This document shows positions 45,467 to 54,555 of a stretch of DNA of 64,000 nt, one piece after another. This DNA comes from Thermobifida fusca NBRC 14071 = JCM 3263 (GTDB lineage: Bacteria > Actinomycetota > Actinomycetes > Streptosporangiales > Streptosporangiaceae). The stretch is taken from contig NZ_BCWB01000033.1 of NCBI RefSeq assembly GCF_001592045.1, forward strand, positions 116,768 to 180,767, written 5' to 3'. The translations under genes were made by a program, and so were the position numbers. The notes below the pieces were generated by a model, which saw nothing but the letters and a program-made list of their open reading frames with translations, was not told the origin of the DNA and did no database searches. The stretch's first letter is position 1, and each line of letters begins with the position of its first letter.

Positions 45467-46548
45467 TCAGTGAGCCCTTCCGAGCTGGCCCCCAGGCAGG
45501 GCTTCGGATGGGCGTCGGACGCCGGGACCTACTCGGCCCGCTCTGGCTCGGGGTGGGGCTGGTCGCCCTGTGCAGCGCGATGGTCCTGGGGATCAGCGCG
45601 GGCGCGGCCTCCCTCACCCCGGCCGAGATCGTCCGGGAGTTCCTGAGCCGCATCCCGTTCCTCGACGTGGAGTCCACGCTCAACGACCGGCAGCGGGCCG
45701 TGCTCGACCAACTGCGGGTGCCCCGGGTCGTCCTCGGTGCCCTGGTGGGCGGGCTGCTGGCCAGCGCCGGCGCCGCCTATCAGGGAGTGTTCCGTAACCC
45801 GCTGGCCGACCCCTACCTGCTGGGCGCGGCCAGCGGGGCCGGGCTAGGCGCGACCCTGGTCATCGTGGGCGGCGGATTCCTGCCGAGCGGGCCGCAGCTC
45901 ATCCCGGTCGCCGCGTTCCTCGGGGCCCTGGTCGGGGTGATGTCCGCCTACCTGCTGGGACGCACGGCAGGGGGCGGAGGCACGGCATCCCTGCTGCTCG
46001 CCGGGGTCGCAGTGTCGTCCTTCCTCACCGCCACCCAGACGTTCATCCAGCAGGCGCGGATCGACGAGCTGCGGCGCGTCTACGCCTGGATGCTCGGCGG
46101 TCTGGGATACAGCGGCTGGGAAGGCCTGGGGCTGGTCGTGCCGTATGCGGCCGTGGCCATAGCGGTCCTGCTCGGCAGCGGATTCCTCCTCGACCTGCTC
46201 GCCCTCGGCGACGAGAAAGCCGTCAGCCTGGGAGTGCGGCCCGGCCTCGTCCGGATTGTCGTGATCTTCGCGGCGTCCCTGGCCACCGCCTCAGCCGTCG
46301 CGGTCAGCGGCCTGATCGGCTTCGTGGGCCTCGTCGTCCCGCACATCGTGCGCCGCCTGGCCGGCCCCGGCTACCGGCGCATCCTCCCAGTGTCGCTGCT
46401 GTTCGGCGGAGCCTTCCTCGTCGTCGCGGACATCGCGGCCCGCACCCTGCTCGCCCCGGCCGAGCTTCCCCTCGGCGTGGTGACCGCGTTCGTCGGCGCC
46501 CCCTTCTTCGTGCTCGTCCTGCGCGCCACCCGGTCGCGGGCCAGGTAG
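45463..46548 (+). CDS. btuC: Cobalamin-type ABC transporter permease (BtuC-like, FecCD family)
   Basis: A 361-residue permease with about ten membrane helices of the FecCD family: VPRVVLGALVGGLLASAGAAYQGVFRNPLADPYLLG, GAASGAGLGA, and the ATPase-coupling region GLIGFVGLVVPHIVRRLAGPGYRRILPVS. The ATG start overlaps btuF (ATGA). No ATP-binding subunit gene follows; ftsY begins 78 bases later. Confidence 0.9.
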   Translation: MISEPFRAGPQAGLRMGVGRRDLLGPLWLGVGLVALCSAMVLGISAGAASLTPAEIVREFLSRIPFLDVESTLNDRQRAVLDQLRVPRVVLGALVGGLLASAGAAYQGVFRNPLADPYLLGAASGAGLGATLVIVGGGFLPSGPQLIPVAAFLGALVGVMSAYLLGRTAGGGGTASLLLAGVAVSSFLTATQTFIQQARIDELRRVYAWMLGGLGYSGWEGLGLVVPYAAVAIAVLLGSGFLLDLLALGDEKAVSLGVRPGLVRIVVIFAASLATASAVAVSGLIGFVGLVVPHIVRRLAGPGYRRILPVSLLFGGAFLVVADIAARTLLAPAELPLGVVTAFVGAPFFVLVLRATRSRAR

Positions 46549-46626
46549 CTGCCCCGCAGCACCGCGAAGACGCCACGACGAGGGGATACCGGCACATGAC
46601 CCGCGGTCTGGAAGACTGAAGGCGCT

Positions 46627-47808
46627 ATGGACTACACGATTGTTGTCATCGCGATCGCCATCGTGGCACTGGTGGCGGTCGGGGGCGCGCTGCTGATCGT
46701 TCCGCGCCGCCGGGTGGGGAAAGCGGAGCAGAAACCCGAACTCGACCAGCCGGAAGGCCGTTCGGGTGCGGGGGCCACCGCGGTGCTCGAACCGGAAGAG
46801 ACCGAGGGGGCCACCGCGGTCGCCGAACCCGAAGCCCCTCCGGTGCCGGCACCTCCCCCGGCACCGGAGATCGAACTCCCGCCGCCCTCGGCCGGGCGGA
46901 TGGTGCGGCTGCGCGCCCGTCTCGCCAAGTCGCAGAACGTCTTCGGCCGCGGCCTGCTGAACCTGCTGGCCAGCGACAAACTGGACGAGGACACCTGGGA
47001 GGAGATCGAGGACACCCTCATCACCGCCGACGTCGGTGTCACCTCGGCCACGCAGATCACCGAAGGGCTGCGCACCCGGGTGCGTGTGCTCGGCACCCGC
47101 AGTGTCGACGAAGTCCGTGCCCTGCTGCGAGAAGAACTGCTCGCCCACATCAACCCGAAGCTGGACCGTACCGTCCGCACCAAAGGGCCGGGGGAGCGTC
47201 CCGCCGTGATCATGGTGGTGGGCGTGAACGGGGTCGGTAAGACCACCACCGCGGGCAAACTGGCTCGGGTCGTGATCGGCGACGGCGGCAGCGTCGTCCT
47301 GGGCGCTGCGGACACGTTCCGGGCAGCCGCCGCAGACCAGTTGCAGACCTGGGGAGAGCGCGTCGGCGCAACCGTGGTGCGCAAACACGAAGGCGCGGAC
47401 CCGGCCAGCGTGGCCTTCGACGCGGTCTCTCAAGGCATCGAGCAGGGGGCCGACACCGTCATCATCGACACCGCGGGACGGTTGCACACCAAGACCGGCC
47501 TCATGGACGAGCTGGGCAAAGTCAAACGCGTCGTGGAGAAGAAAGCCCAGGTCGACGAGGTCCTGCTGGTGCTGGACGCCACCACTGGGCAGAACGGCCT
47601 GCGGCAGGCGCGCGTGTTCGCCGAGGTCGTCAACGTCACCGGCATCGTGCTGACCAAAATGGACGGCACGGCCAAGGGCGGCATCATCATCCAAGTGCAG
47701 CGGGAGCTCGGGGTGCCGGTCAAACTCGTCGGGCTCGGTGAAGGCCCCGACGACCTGGCGCCGTTCGACCCGGAAACCTTCGTCGACGCCATCTTGGAGA
47801 CCTCCTGA
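46627..47808 (+). CDS. ftsY: Signal recognition particle receptor FtsY
   Basis: The SRP receptor GTPase that docks ribosome-nascent chains at the membrane. The 393 residues have an N-terminal membrane anchor (about 4-24), an acidic Pro/Glu-rich linker (about 35-85), an N domain, and a G domain with VVGVNGVGKTTTAGKLA (G1), ADTFRAAAADQL, DTAGR (G3) and TKMDG (G4). Bacterial FtsY with a real N-terminal helix is typical of actinobacteria. Its partner ffh lies 3.4 kb downstream. Confidence 0.96.
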   Translation: MDYTIVVIAIAIVALVAVGGALLIVPRRRVGKAEQKPELDQPEGRSGAGATAVLEPEETEGATAVAEPEAPPVPAPPPAPEIELPPPSAGRMVRLRARLAKSQNVFGRGLLNLLASDKLDEDTWEEIEDTLITADVGVTSATQITEGLRTRVRVLGTRSVDEVRALLREELLAHINPKLDRTVRTKGPGERPAVIMVVGVNGVGKTTTAGKLARVVIGDGGSVVLGAADTFRAAAADQLQTWGERVGATVVRKHEGADPASVAFDAVSQGIEQGADTVIIDTAGRLHTKTGLMDELGKVKRVVEKKAQVDEVLLVLDATTGQNGLRQARVFAEVVNVTGIVLTKMDGTAKGGIIIQVQRELGVPVKLVGLGEGPDDLAPFDPETFVDAILETS

Positions 47809-47814
47809 ACCACC

Positions 47815-47838
47815 GCGGCGCGGGGCGACCCGCGCCGC
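47815..47838 (+). terminator. ftsY hairpin with GCGA tetraloop
   Basis: A perfect 10-bp stem GCGGCGCGGG/CCCGCGCCGC closed by the GNRA loop GCGA, seven bases after the stop. No T-run. Confidence 0.5.
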
Positions 47839-47884
47839 GCCGAACAGCCCCACGGGCACACCGCGGGCAGCCAGCAGACAGCAG

Positions 47885-47922
47885 ACCGGTGGGAGCCGCA
47901 TCCCGCACGGTCTTTTTCTTTA
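47885..47922 (+). terminator. Terminator with TTTTTCTTT tail after ftsY
   Basis: An imperfect stem around ACCGGTGGGA...TCCCGCACGGT is followed directly by a T-rich run (47911-47921). Confidence 0.6.
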
Positions 47923-48176
47923 TCCCGTCCCGCTCCCGCCCGTCCCCACCCCACACTGGCCGCAGCCGGCGGAAGCCCGGCAGGGTCCAGCACGTTTCAC
48001 ACGCCTGTAACGCACCGCTTCAGGTCTTCACGTGCGCGCAACAGTCCGCAGCACACCGTGTAACACGCCCGGCGGAAGCTTTCAGGGCAAGGGCGGAACG
48101 CGCTTGAGGGCACACCCGAGCGAAAACCCAAGCCCTGGACCCCAACCATCCCCGCGCGCACCATCATGGAGGCAAC

Positions 48177-49496
48177 GTGCTCGATACCGGTACCACTGCC
48201 TGGCTGTTAATGAGCGCCGCACTCGTCATGCTCATGACCCCCGGCCTCGCCTTCTTCTACGGGGGCATGGCGCGGGCCAAGAGCGTCCTCAACATGATGC
48301 TGATGAGCTTCACCAGCATCGCCATCGTGAGCGTCCTGTGGGTGCTGGTCGGCTACTCGCTGACCTACAGCCCGGGCTACGGCCCGCTCACCCACCTCAT
48401 CGGCGGTCTCGGTGACTTCGGCTCCAGCGGTTTCGTCAACGCTGTCGACGAGGAGGGCGGCTACCCGCTCCTGGTCGACGTCGGCTTCCAGATGATGTTC
48501 GCCATCATCACCGTCGCCCTGATCAGCGGTGCCATCGCCGACCGCGCCAAGTTCGGCGCCTGGCTCCTCTTCGTCCCGCTCTGGTCCCTGTTCGTGTACT
48601 TCCCTGTGGCCCGCTGGGTGTGGGGCGGCGGCTGGTTCGACCAGTTGGCTGACTGGTTCGGTGCCAGCGTCGTCGACTTCGCTGGCGGGACCGCGGTGCA
48701 CATCAACGCGGGTGCTGCCGCGCTCGCCCTCACCTTCGTCCTCGGCCGCCGCAAAGGGTTCGGCTCCGAGTCCATGCGCCCGCACAACCTGCCGTTCGTT
48801 CTGCTCGGCGCGGCACTGCTGTGGTTTGGCTGGTTCGGATTCAACGCCGGATCCGCCTACGGCGCCAACGAGACCGCCAGCCTGGCCCTGGTCAACACCC
48901 AGGTGTGCACCGCCGCAGCGACCGCCGCGTGGATGCTGGTGGAACGCGTCCGCTACGGCAAGGTGACCGCGCTCGGATTCGCCTCGGGGGCCGTCGCCGG
49001 GCTGGTCGCGATCACCCCGGCCGCCGCCAACCTCACTCCTGTCTGGGCAGTGGTGCTGGGCCTGGTCGCCGGAGCGGTCTGCGCCTACGCGATCAGCTGG
49101 AAGTTCAAGTTCAAGTACGACGACGCCCTCGACGTGGTGGGCATCCACATGGTCGGCGGCATCATCGGTTCGCTGGCGCTGGGCGTGTTCGCCTCCGCCA
49201 CCGTGGGGGAGGGCGCACCCGACGGCATCCTCTTCGGCGGCAGCCCGATGTTCCTCCTCGTGCAGTTCATCGCCGTGGCGGCCACGACCCTCTACTCTTT
49301 CGCGGTCACGTGGCTCATCGCCAAGGCCATCGACATGGCGATGGGCTTCCGCCTGCCGGAGCACGTGGAGACCAACGGGCTGGACACCGAGCTTCACGCT
49401 CAGTCCGCCTACGCCTTCGACGAACTCGACACCGTGGAACTCTCCTCGTCGCTGCCTCCGGGCGAGGAGAAGCCCTCAGCGCAGGTGCGGGTCTAG
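48177..49496 (+). CDS. amtB: Ammonium transporter
   Basis: A 439-residue Amt/MEP/Rh-family channel that takes up ammonium. Eleven helices are expected; family blocks include MLMTPGLAFFYGGMARAKSVLNMMMMS-type start, [40 protein letters not shown] and DALDVVGIHMVGGIIGSLALG, the last two holding pore His residues. GTG start with GGAGG nearby. The expected downstream glnK and glnD genes are absent. Confidence 0.95.
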   Translation: MLDTGTTAWLLMSAALVMLMTPGLAFFYGGMARAKSVLNMMLMSFTSIAIVSVLWVLVGYSLTYSPGYGPLTHLIGGLGDFGSSGFVNAVDEEGGYPLLVDVGFQMMFAIITVALISGAIADRAKFGAWLLFVPLWSLFVYFPVARWVWGGGWFDQLADWFGASVVDFAGGTAVHINAGAAALALTFVLGRRKGFGSESMRPHNLPFVLLGAALLWFGWFGFNAGSAYGANETASLALVNTQVCTAAATAAWMLVERVRYGKVTALGFASGAVAGLVAITPAAANLTPVWAVVLGLVAGAVCAYAISWKFKFKYDDALDVVGIHMVGGIIGSLALGVFASATVGEGAPDGILFGGSPMFLLVQFIAVAATTLYSFAVTWLIAKAIDMAMGFRLPEHVETNGLDTELHAQSAYAFDELDTVELSSSLPPGEEKPSAQVRV

Positions 49497-49844
49497 CGTC
49501 CCCAACGGAGAGGACGCAGCCTAAGCCGTAGGCGATGGGGACGGCAGGCCGGTGAGGAAAACCCTCACCGGCCTCGCTGTCGTCTGCGACCATAATTCTT
49601 CGGCCGGGACGCGACCGGGGGTCGTCCAACCGCTGCGAGAACCCTGGTGAGGTTGGATAGGCTCAGAACCCGACTCGACGCCGTGCCGGTCGGAACTTAG
49701 TCCCCGCGCGTGGTGGACGGGAGGCACACGGCACGATCGCGATCCTCCGGGTTTCTCGGTTCCCGCAGAACCAGAGCAGACCCCGGTACGTCCAAAAACT
49801 TCGAGTACACCCCCATCCCCCTTCAGTGAAGGCCAGGAGGCACT
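49497..49844. other. amtB-lipoprotein intergenic region
   Basis: 348 bases holding the amtB terminator and then about 260 bases in which no gene or convincing promoter pair was seen. In relatives glnK and glnD occupy this place. Confidence 0.5.
49546..49574 (+). terminator. amtB terminator
   Basis: A perfect 12-bp stem AGGCCGGTGAGG/CCTCACCGGCCT (49546-49557 with 49563-49574) with a 5-base loop and possible outer pairing GACGGC/GCTGTC. Confidence 0.75.
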
Positions 49845-51041
49845 ATGGCGCGGGCGATTCGCATGCCTTGGCGATCAGTGAGAACGACAATCCCCGTCGC
49901 GGGGGTCGCGGTGTTCGCACTCAGCACCACCGGATGTGGGTTGCTCGGCATGGGACCAGGAGAAGGGCCGGAGCCGTCGCCCTCCCCGACTCCGGTGAGC
50001 GCGGGGCCGCTCTTCGAAGAGGCGGTGGCCGCGTTAGAAGAAGCCGCCGCGATCCAGATCCAGGGACAGTTCTCCGACCCCGACGACACCAGTGACGTGG
50101 TGAGCACTTCGGTGACGGTCACCAACACCGGGGCGGCACTCGGCACTTTCCAGGCCCGTTCGGGCAGTGAAGCCGACTACTTCGAAGCCGACGGCAAGCT
50201 CTTCCTCAAAGCCGACTCCGACTACTGGCTGACCCACGACGTGTTCAACCCGGACGGGGACGCCTACCCCGACCACTGGGTGCGGGTCACCCAAGAACAG
50301 TTCGGGCTCGACCCGGGAGGCGTGCTGGCACCGCCGAAGCTCGCCGAGAGCCTGCGCGCCCAGGCCCCCAGCGACAACGCCGAAGCCGTCGAGGAGAAGC
50401 TGGACGGGGTTGTCGTCTACCGCGTCGACTTGGCGGGCGGCACGGCGTGGATCACCTCGGAAGCCCCGCACACGCTGGTCCGCATGCAGATCGAGGAGCT
50501 CGCCCCGGCAGACGGGGAAGGGGTGGCCAGCCGGATCGACGCGAGCTTCGCCGAGGTGGACACCGCCACCGTGGAACAGCTCTACGACGATCTCGTCGCC
50601 TACGCCGAAGAGGAGCTGGGATCTGCGCGGGATGCCCGTTTGGAGGTAGCCTGGGCAGAAGAGGAGCTCGGTGGTGACTGCCAGACCGGCGGCGCGTGCA
50701 CCATGATCGGCAAGGTCAAGGAGATCAGCGGGGCAACCGAGGGCTCCATCCTGGTGCGCATGGACGGCTCCTTCACCAACGACGAGCTGGGAGAGAAGAC
50801 GTGCAACACGACCGGCAGCCTGAAGGCCGGCGGCACGCTCGAACTCTCGTGCTCGATCGACTACGCGTTGGCGCCGAGCCCGGACCCGGTCACCTACCAG
50901 ATCGAGTTCAAAGCCAAACTGTCCACCCGTGCACTCTCTGGGGATGCCCGCGAGGAGCTGGTCGCCGCGCTCAAGGAGCAGCGGGAGGCCACCCTGTCCG
51001 GTGACGCCGGGGAGGACGCGGACGAGGGGGAGGAAGCCTGA
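49845..51041 (+). CDS. Unknown lipoprotein, possibly LppX/LprAFG-like
   Basis: A 398-residue exported lipoprotein: lipobox STTGC (Cys31), a short Pro/Ser linker, then two parts. Residues about 50-250 contain EEAVAALEEAAAIQIQGQF, ADYFEADGKLFLKADSDYWL and VVYRVDLAGGTAWITSEAP, reminiscent of LppX/LprG lipid-carrier folds. Residues about 265-370 include four Cys (CQTGGAC, CNTTGS, LSCSID) likely forming disulfides. The tail is acidic. I cannot name the family with confidence. ATG start with AGGAGG; it occupies the slot where glnK-glnD lie in relatives. Confidence 0.7.
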   Translation: MARAIRMPWRSVRTTIPVAGVAVFALSTTGCGLLGMGPGEGPEPSPSPTPVSAGPLFEEAVAALEEAAAIQIQGQFSDPDDTSDVVSTSVTVTNTGAALGTFQARSGSEADYFEADGKLFLKADSDYWLTHDVFNPDGDAYPDHWVRVTQEQFGLDPGGVLAPPKLAESLRAQAPSDNAEAVEEKLDGVVVYRVDLAGGTAWITSEAPHTLVRMQIEELAPADGEGVASRIDASFAEVDTATVEQLYDDLVAYAEEELGSARDARLEVAWAEEELGGDCQTGGACTMIGKVKEISGATEGSILVRMDGSFTNDELGEKTCNTTGSLKAGGTLELSCSIDYALAPSPDPVTYQIEFKAKLSTRALSGDAREELVAALKEQREATLSGDAGEDADEGEEA

Positions 51042-51161
51042 CCCGGCACGGCTGGCGCCACTGCAAGGGCTTCTCACACCGTCACCACAGCCGGCGCGGC
51101 CCTCGCCCCCCGGCGGGTACCCTGAGGGTCTAACCCGAGAGACGAAGGACAGAGCTCACCC

Positions 51162-52769
51162 GTGTTCGAGACGCTTTCCGACCGCCTGACCACGGTCTTC
51201 TCCTCGCTGCGCGGCAAAGGCCGTCTCTCTGAGGAGGACATCAACACCACCGCACGCGAGATCCGTGTCGCCTTGCTGGAGGCCGACGTCGCGCTGCCCG
51301 TCGTGCGCGAGTTCATCGCACGGGTCAAGGAGCGGGCCCGCGGTGCGGAGGTCTCCAAGGCGCTGAACCCGGCCCAGCAGGTCATCAAGATCGTCCACGA
51401 GGAGCTCATCGAGGTCCTCGGCGGGGAGACGCGGACGATCCGGTTCGCGAAGACCCCGCCGACGGTCATCATGCTGGCGGGTCTGCAAGGTGCCGGTAAG
51501 ACGACCTTGGCCGGCAAGCTCGCCAAGTGGCTGGCCGACCAGCGCAACACTCCGCTGCTGGTCGCAGCCGACTTGCAGCGCCCCAACGCGGTCACCCAGC
51601 TCCAGGTGCTGGGGGAGCGGGCGAATGTCGCGGTGTACGCGCCTGAACCGGGCAACGGCGTGGGCGACCCGGTCGAGGTGGCCCGTTCGTCGATCGACTA
51701 TGCGCGGCGCAACAACTACAACGTCGTCATCATCGACACCGCGGGCCGCCTGGGCATCGACGAGGAGATGATGCAGCAGGCCGCCGACATCCGCGACGCG
51801 GTCTCCCCGGACGAGATCCTCTTCGTCGTCGACGCGATGATCGGTCAGGACGCGGTGACGACGGCGCAGGCGTTCCTGGAAGGTGTCGGCTACGACGCGG
51901 TCGCGCTGACCAAGTTGGACGGCGACGCGCGGGGCGGTGCCGCGCTGTCGATCCGGCACCTCACCGGTCGGCCGATCATGTTCGCGTCCACGGGGGAGAA
52001 GCTCGAGGACTTCGACCTTTTCCACCCCGACCGCATGGCGTCGCGCATCCTCGACATGGGTGACGTGCTCACCCTGATCGAGCAGGCGCAGCGGACGTTC
52101 GAGGAAGAAGAAGTCGCGAAGATGGCCAGCACGCTGGCCTCGGACGAGGACTTCACTCTGGAAGACTTCCTCGAGCAGATGATGATGATCCGCAAGCTCG
52201 GCCCCATCGGCAAACTGCTGCAGATGATGCCGGGGATGGGGCAGATGCGGGAGCAGATCGAGAACATCGACGAGCGCGAGCTGGACCGGGTGGCGGCCAT
52301 CATCCGGTCGATGACCCCGGAAGAGCGAGCCAACCCCAAGATCATCAACGGCTCCCGCCGCCTGCGGATCGCCAAGGGTTCGGGAACCCAGGTCAGCGAC
52401 GTCAGCGGCCTGGTCACGCGCTTCTTCGAAGCGCAGAAGATGCTCCGCCAGCTCAAGCAGGGCGGGCTCCCCGGCATGCCCGGGATGCCCGGCTTCCCCG
52501 GCATGCCCGGCATGGGGCCCGGCCGGAAGAAGGCGGCCAAGGCAGCGGGGAAGAAGGGCAAGAAGAACAAGCAGCGCAGCGGCAACCCGCTGAAAGCCCG
52601 GCAGCAGGAGGCCGAGCGCGCCGCACAGCGCGAACGGAAGCGGGCCGAGGAGCCCGCTCCCCCCACCCTGCCGCCGGGGCTGGGCGCCGGAATGCCCCAG
52701 TTGCCTCCCGCGTTCGGGGGCGGGCTTCCGGACCTGTCCGCTCTCAAACCGCCGAAGAAGAAAAAGTAG
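51162..52769 (+). CDS. ffh: Signal recognition particle protein Ffh
   Basis: The SRP GTPase that binds signal peptides and 4.5S RNA. The 535 residues have an N domain, a G domain with GLQGAGKTTLAGKLA, DTAGRLGID and TKLDGDARGG, and a Met-rich M domain (about 300-435). A C-terminal tail of about 100 residues with GMPG repeats and Lys-rich then Pro-rich segments is longer than in E. coli but usual for actinobacteria. GTG start at 51162. It starts the chain ffh-rpsP-khpA-rimM-trmD-rplS. Confidence 0.96.
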   Translation: MFETLSDRLTTVFSSLRGKGRLSEEDINTTAREIRVALLEADVALPVVREFIARVKERARGAEVSKALNPAQQVIKIVHEELIEVLGGETRTIRFAKTPPTVIMLAGLQGAGKTTLAGKLAKWLADQRNTPLLVAADLQRPNAVTQLQVLGERANVAVYAPEPGNGVGDPVEVARSSIDYARRNNYNVVIIDTAGRLGIDEEMMQQAADIRDAVSPDEILFVVDAMIGQDAVTTAQAFLEGVGYDAVALTKLDGDARGGAALSIRHLTGRPIMFASTGEKLEDFDLFHPDRMASRILDMGDVLTLIEQAQRTFEEEEVAKMASTLASDEDFTLEDFLEQMMMIRKLGPIGKLLQMMPGMGQMREQIENIDERELDRVAAIIRSMTPEERANPKIINGSRRLRIAKGSGTQVSDVSGLVTRFFEAQKMLRQLKQGGLPGMPGMPGFPGMPGMGPGRKKAAKAAGKKGKKNKQRSGNPLKARQQEAERAAQRERKRAEEPAPPTLPPGLGAGMPQLPPAFGGGLPDLSALKPPKKKK

Positions 52770-52787
52770 GACCGAACACCCTGGCTG

Positions 52788-52815
52788 CCGGAGTGGCAGC
52801 GTTGTGCCGCTCCGG
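52788..52815 (+). terminator. Hairpin after ffh
   Basis: An 11-bp stem CCGGAGTGGCA/TGCCGCTCCGG (one G-U) about 20 bases after the stop; no T-run. Confidence 0.5.
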
Positions 52816-53016
52816 GCCGCGGAAACGGCCGCGCCACGGTTTGGGAGCCTGCACAACCCGCGTCCGATTATCTGGCACAATTGGGTGGTGACTAACGGCG
52901 TGCGGAGTCAGCCCTCTATCTCACTCCTCACGCCCACGTCCCACCCGACGCGGCACCGCAGCCCCACGCGGTGTGTCGGCCAGGGTGTTTCCGCTTAACC
53001 GGGAGAGACCACACCA

Positions 53017-53457
53017 GTGGCTGTCAAGATCAAGCTCAAGCGTATGGGGAAGGTCCGTACGCCCCAGTACCGGATCGTCGTGGCCGACGCGCGTGCCAAG
53101 CGTGACGGGAAGGCGATCGAGGAGATCGGCAAGTACCACCCGAAAGAGGAGCCGAGCCTCATCGAGGTGAACTCCGAGCGGGTGCAGTACTGGTTGTCCG
53201 TGGGGGCTCAGCCCACCGACCCGGTGCGGCACATCCTCAAGCTCACCGGTGACTGGCAGAAGTTCAAAGGGCTGCCCGCACCGACCAAGCCGCTCAAGGT
53301 CGCCGAGCCCAAGGACAAGGAGGCTCAGGAGGCCGCCTTCCAGGCTGTGCTGAAGGAGCTCGTCCTGCCGGGCAGCGAGAACAAGGGCGGAAAGTCCAAG
53401 AAGGCCGAGGAGAAGTCGGCCGAGAAGACCGCGGAGAAGTCCGAGGGCGAGGCCTGA
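53017..53457 (+). CDS. rpsP: 30S ribosomal protein S16
   Basis: A small-subunit protein, 146 residues. The normal S16 body is residues 1-90 ([37 protein letters not shown]). A C-terminal extension of about 55 residues, rich in Lys/Glu/Ser ([18 protein letters not shown]), is typical of actinobacteria. GTG start. khpA follows after one base. Confidence 0.96.
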   Translation: MAVKIKLKRMGKVRTPQYRIVVADARAKRDGKAIEEIGKYHPKEEPSLIEVNSERVQYWLSVGAQPTDPVRHILKLTGDWQKFKGLPAPTKPLKVAEPKDKEAQEAAFQAVLKELVLPGSENKGGKSKKAEEKSAEKTAEKSEGEA

Positions 53458-53458
53458 C

Positions 53459-53701
53459 GTGCTGGAAGAGGCGCTTGAGCACCTCGTCAAGGGGATCGTA
53501 GAGAATCCCGACGACGTTCACGTGCGGTCCCGCAGGATTCGTAAGGGCAAGGTACTCGAAGTCCGGGTCCACCCTGACGATCTCGGGAAGGTCATTGGTC
53601 GCAACGGCCGTACCGCCAAGTCGCTGCGGACCGTTATTGGTTCTCTGGCAGGCAACCGGTACGTCCGGGTCGACCTGCTCGACCTGAACGAGGTGCACTG
53701 A
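53459..53701 (+). CDS. khpA: KH-domain RNA-binding protein KhpA
   Basis: An 80-residue single-KH-domain protein between rpsP and rimM, the standard position. The GxxG loop lies in VIGRNGRTAKSLRTVIG. Relatives bind RNA and work with KhpB/Jag in cell-envelope and small-RNA control. GTG start one base after the rpsP stop, so translation is coupled. Confidence 0.93.
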   Translation: MLEEALEHLVKGIVENPDDVHVRSRRIRKGKVLEVRVHPDDLGKVIGRNGRTAKSLRTVIGSLAGNRYVRVDLLDLNEVH

Positions 53702-53747
53702 CTCGCGCCCACGACGCCGGAACGAGCGGCGTCCCCATACTTGTGAT

Positions 53748-53788
53748 GCGAGCGCGAGGACAGGGGACTGCTCTGTCCGCGCGCTCGC
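53748..53788 (+). terminator. Hairpin between khpA and rimM
   Basis: Perfect 9-bp outer arms GCGAGCGCG/CGCGCTCGC (53748-53756 with 53780-53788) and an inner stem GGACAG/CTGTCC are followed by TTTGCC. It may terminate or attenuate between rpsP-khpA and rimM. Confidence 0.6.
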
Positions 53789-53868
53789 TTTGCCGTCTGT
53801 TCCTCCACTGGCGTGTTCTGCGGCATCGGCTGTGACGCGCAACCACACGTTGCCCGGGAGACAAGAGA

Positions 53869-54381
53869 GTGCGTCTCGTCGTTGGACGAATCGGCCGCCC
53901 GCACGGGGTCAAAGGCGAAGTGACCGTTGAGGTGCGGACCGACTCACCCGAGGAACGCTTCGTGGTGGGCAAGGCACTGGAGACCGACCCCGCTGACGTC
54001 GGACCGTTGACGATCACCGCGCAGCGGTGGCACAAGGACCGGCTGCTGGTGCGTTTCGAGGAAGTTCCCGACCGCACCGCGGCTGAACAGTTGCGCGGCG
54101 TCTTCCTGGTCGTGGACTCTGCCGAGCTGCCCCCGTTGGACGACCCCGACGAGTTCCACGACCACGAGCTCATCGGCTTGCGGGTGGAGACGGTCGACGG
54201 CGAAGCGGTCGGAGAAGTCGTGGACGTCCTGCACCACGCCCAGGACATGCTGGTGGTCAGCGGGGAGAAAGGCTCGGAGGTCCTCGTGCCGTTCGTCCGC
54301 GAGCTGGTCCCCGACGTCGACACCGCGGCAGGCCGTGTCGTCATCGACCCGCCCCCCGGCCTGCTGGAACTCGGTCGCTGA
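53869..54381 (+). CDS. rimM: Ribosome maturation factor RimM
   Basis: A 170-residue factor for 30S assembly around S19 and the 16S rRNA 3' domain. The N-terminal RimM barrel (RLVVGRIGRPHGVKGEVTVEVRTD) is followed by a PRC-barrel (about 95-168, HELIGLRVETVDGEAVGEV, LVPFVRELVPDVD). GTG start. It precedes trmD as in most bacteria. Confidence 0.95.
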   Translation: MRLVVGRIGRPHGVKGEVTVEVRTDSPEERFVVGKALETDPADVGPLTITAQRWHKDRLLVRFEEVPDRTAAEQLRGVFLVVDSAELPPLDDPDEFHDHELIGLRVETVDGEAVGEVVDVLHHAQDMLVVSGEKGSEVLVPFVRELVPDVDTAAGRVVIDPPPGLLELGR

Positions 54382-54555
54382 CCGTGCCCTGCGGGCCTTC
54401 CGCCGGGGAGCGTTGCTGTCTGCTGCCCGGGGAGCAGTGTCGGGACGCAGAGCCCGGCCGGGGGCGAGAGAGATTAGGATGCGGGCCTGGTCCGCGTGTG
54501 CTGCCGCAGCGCGCTACCGGATCGGCCCGGGAGCCGGAAAGGCCGCCCTGAGCCT

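Larger units (their letters stand above)
47809..48176. other. ftsY-amtB intergenic region with possible GlnR half-sites
   Basis: 368 bases: two terminator-like hairpins, then two GTAAC elements (48007-48011 and 48060-48064). A GTTTCAC lies at 47994-48000, which on the minus strand reads GTTAC-N8-GAAAC. These resemble GlnR nitrogen-regulator half-sites (GTnAC, GAAAC) but spacing deviates from the usual 6 bases. Confidence 0.4.

Noticed and set aside
47994..48064. A true GlnR box upstream of amtB
   Set aside because: Half-sites are present but spaced 8 rather than 6 bases, so it is kept only as a low-confidence note.
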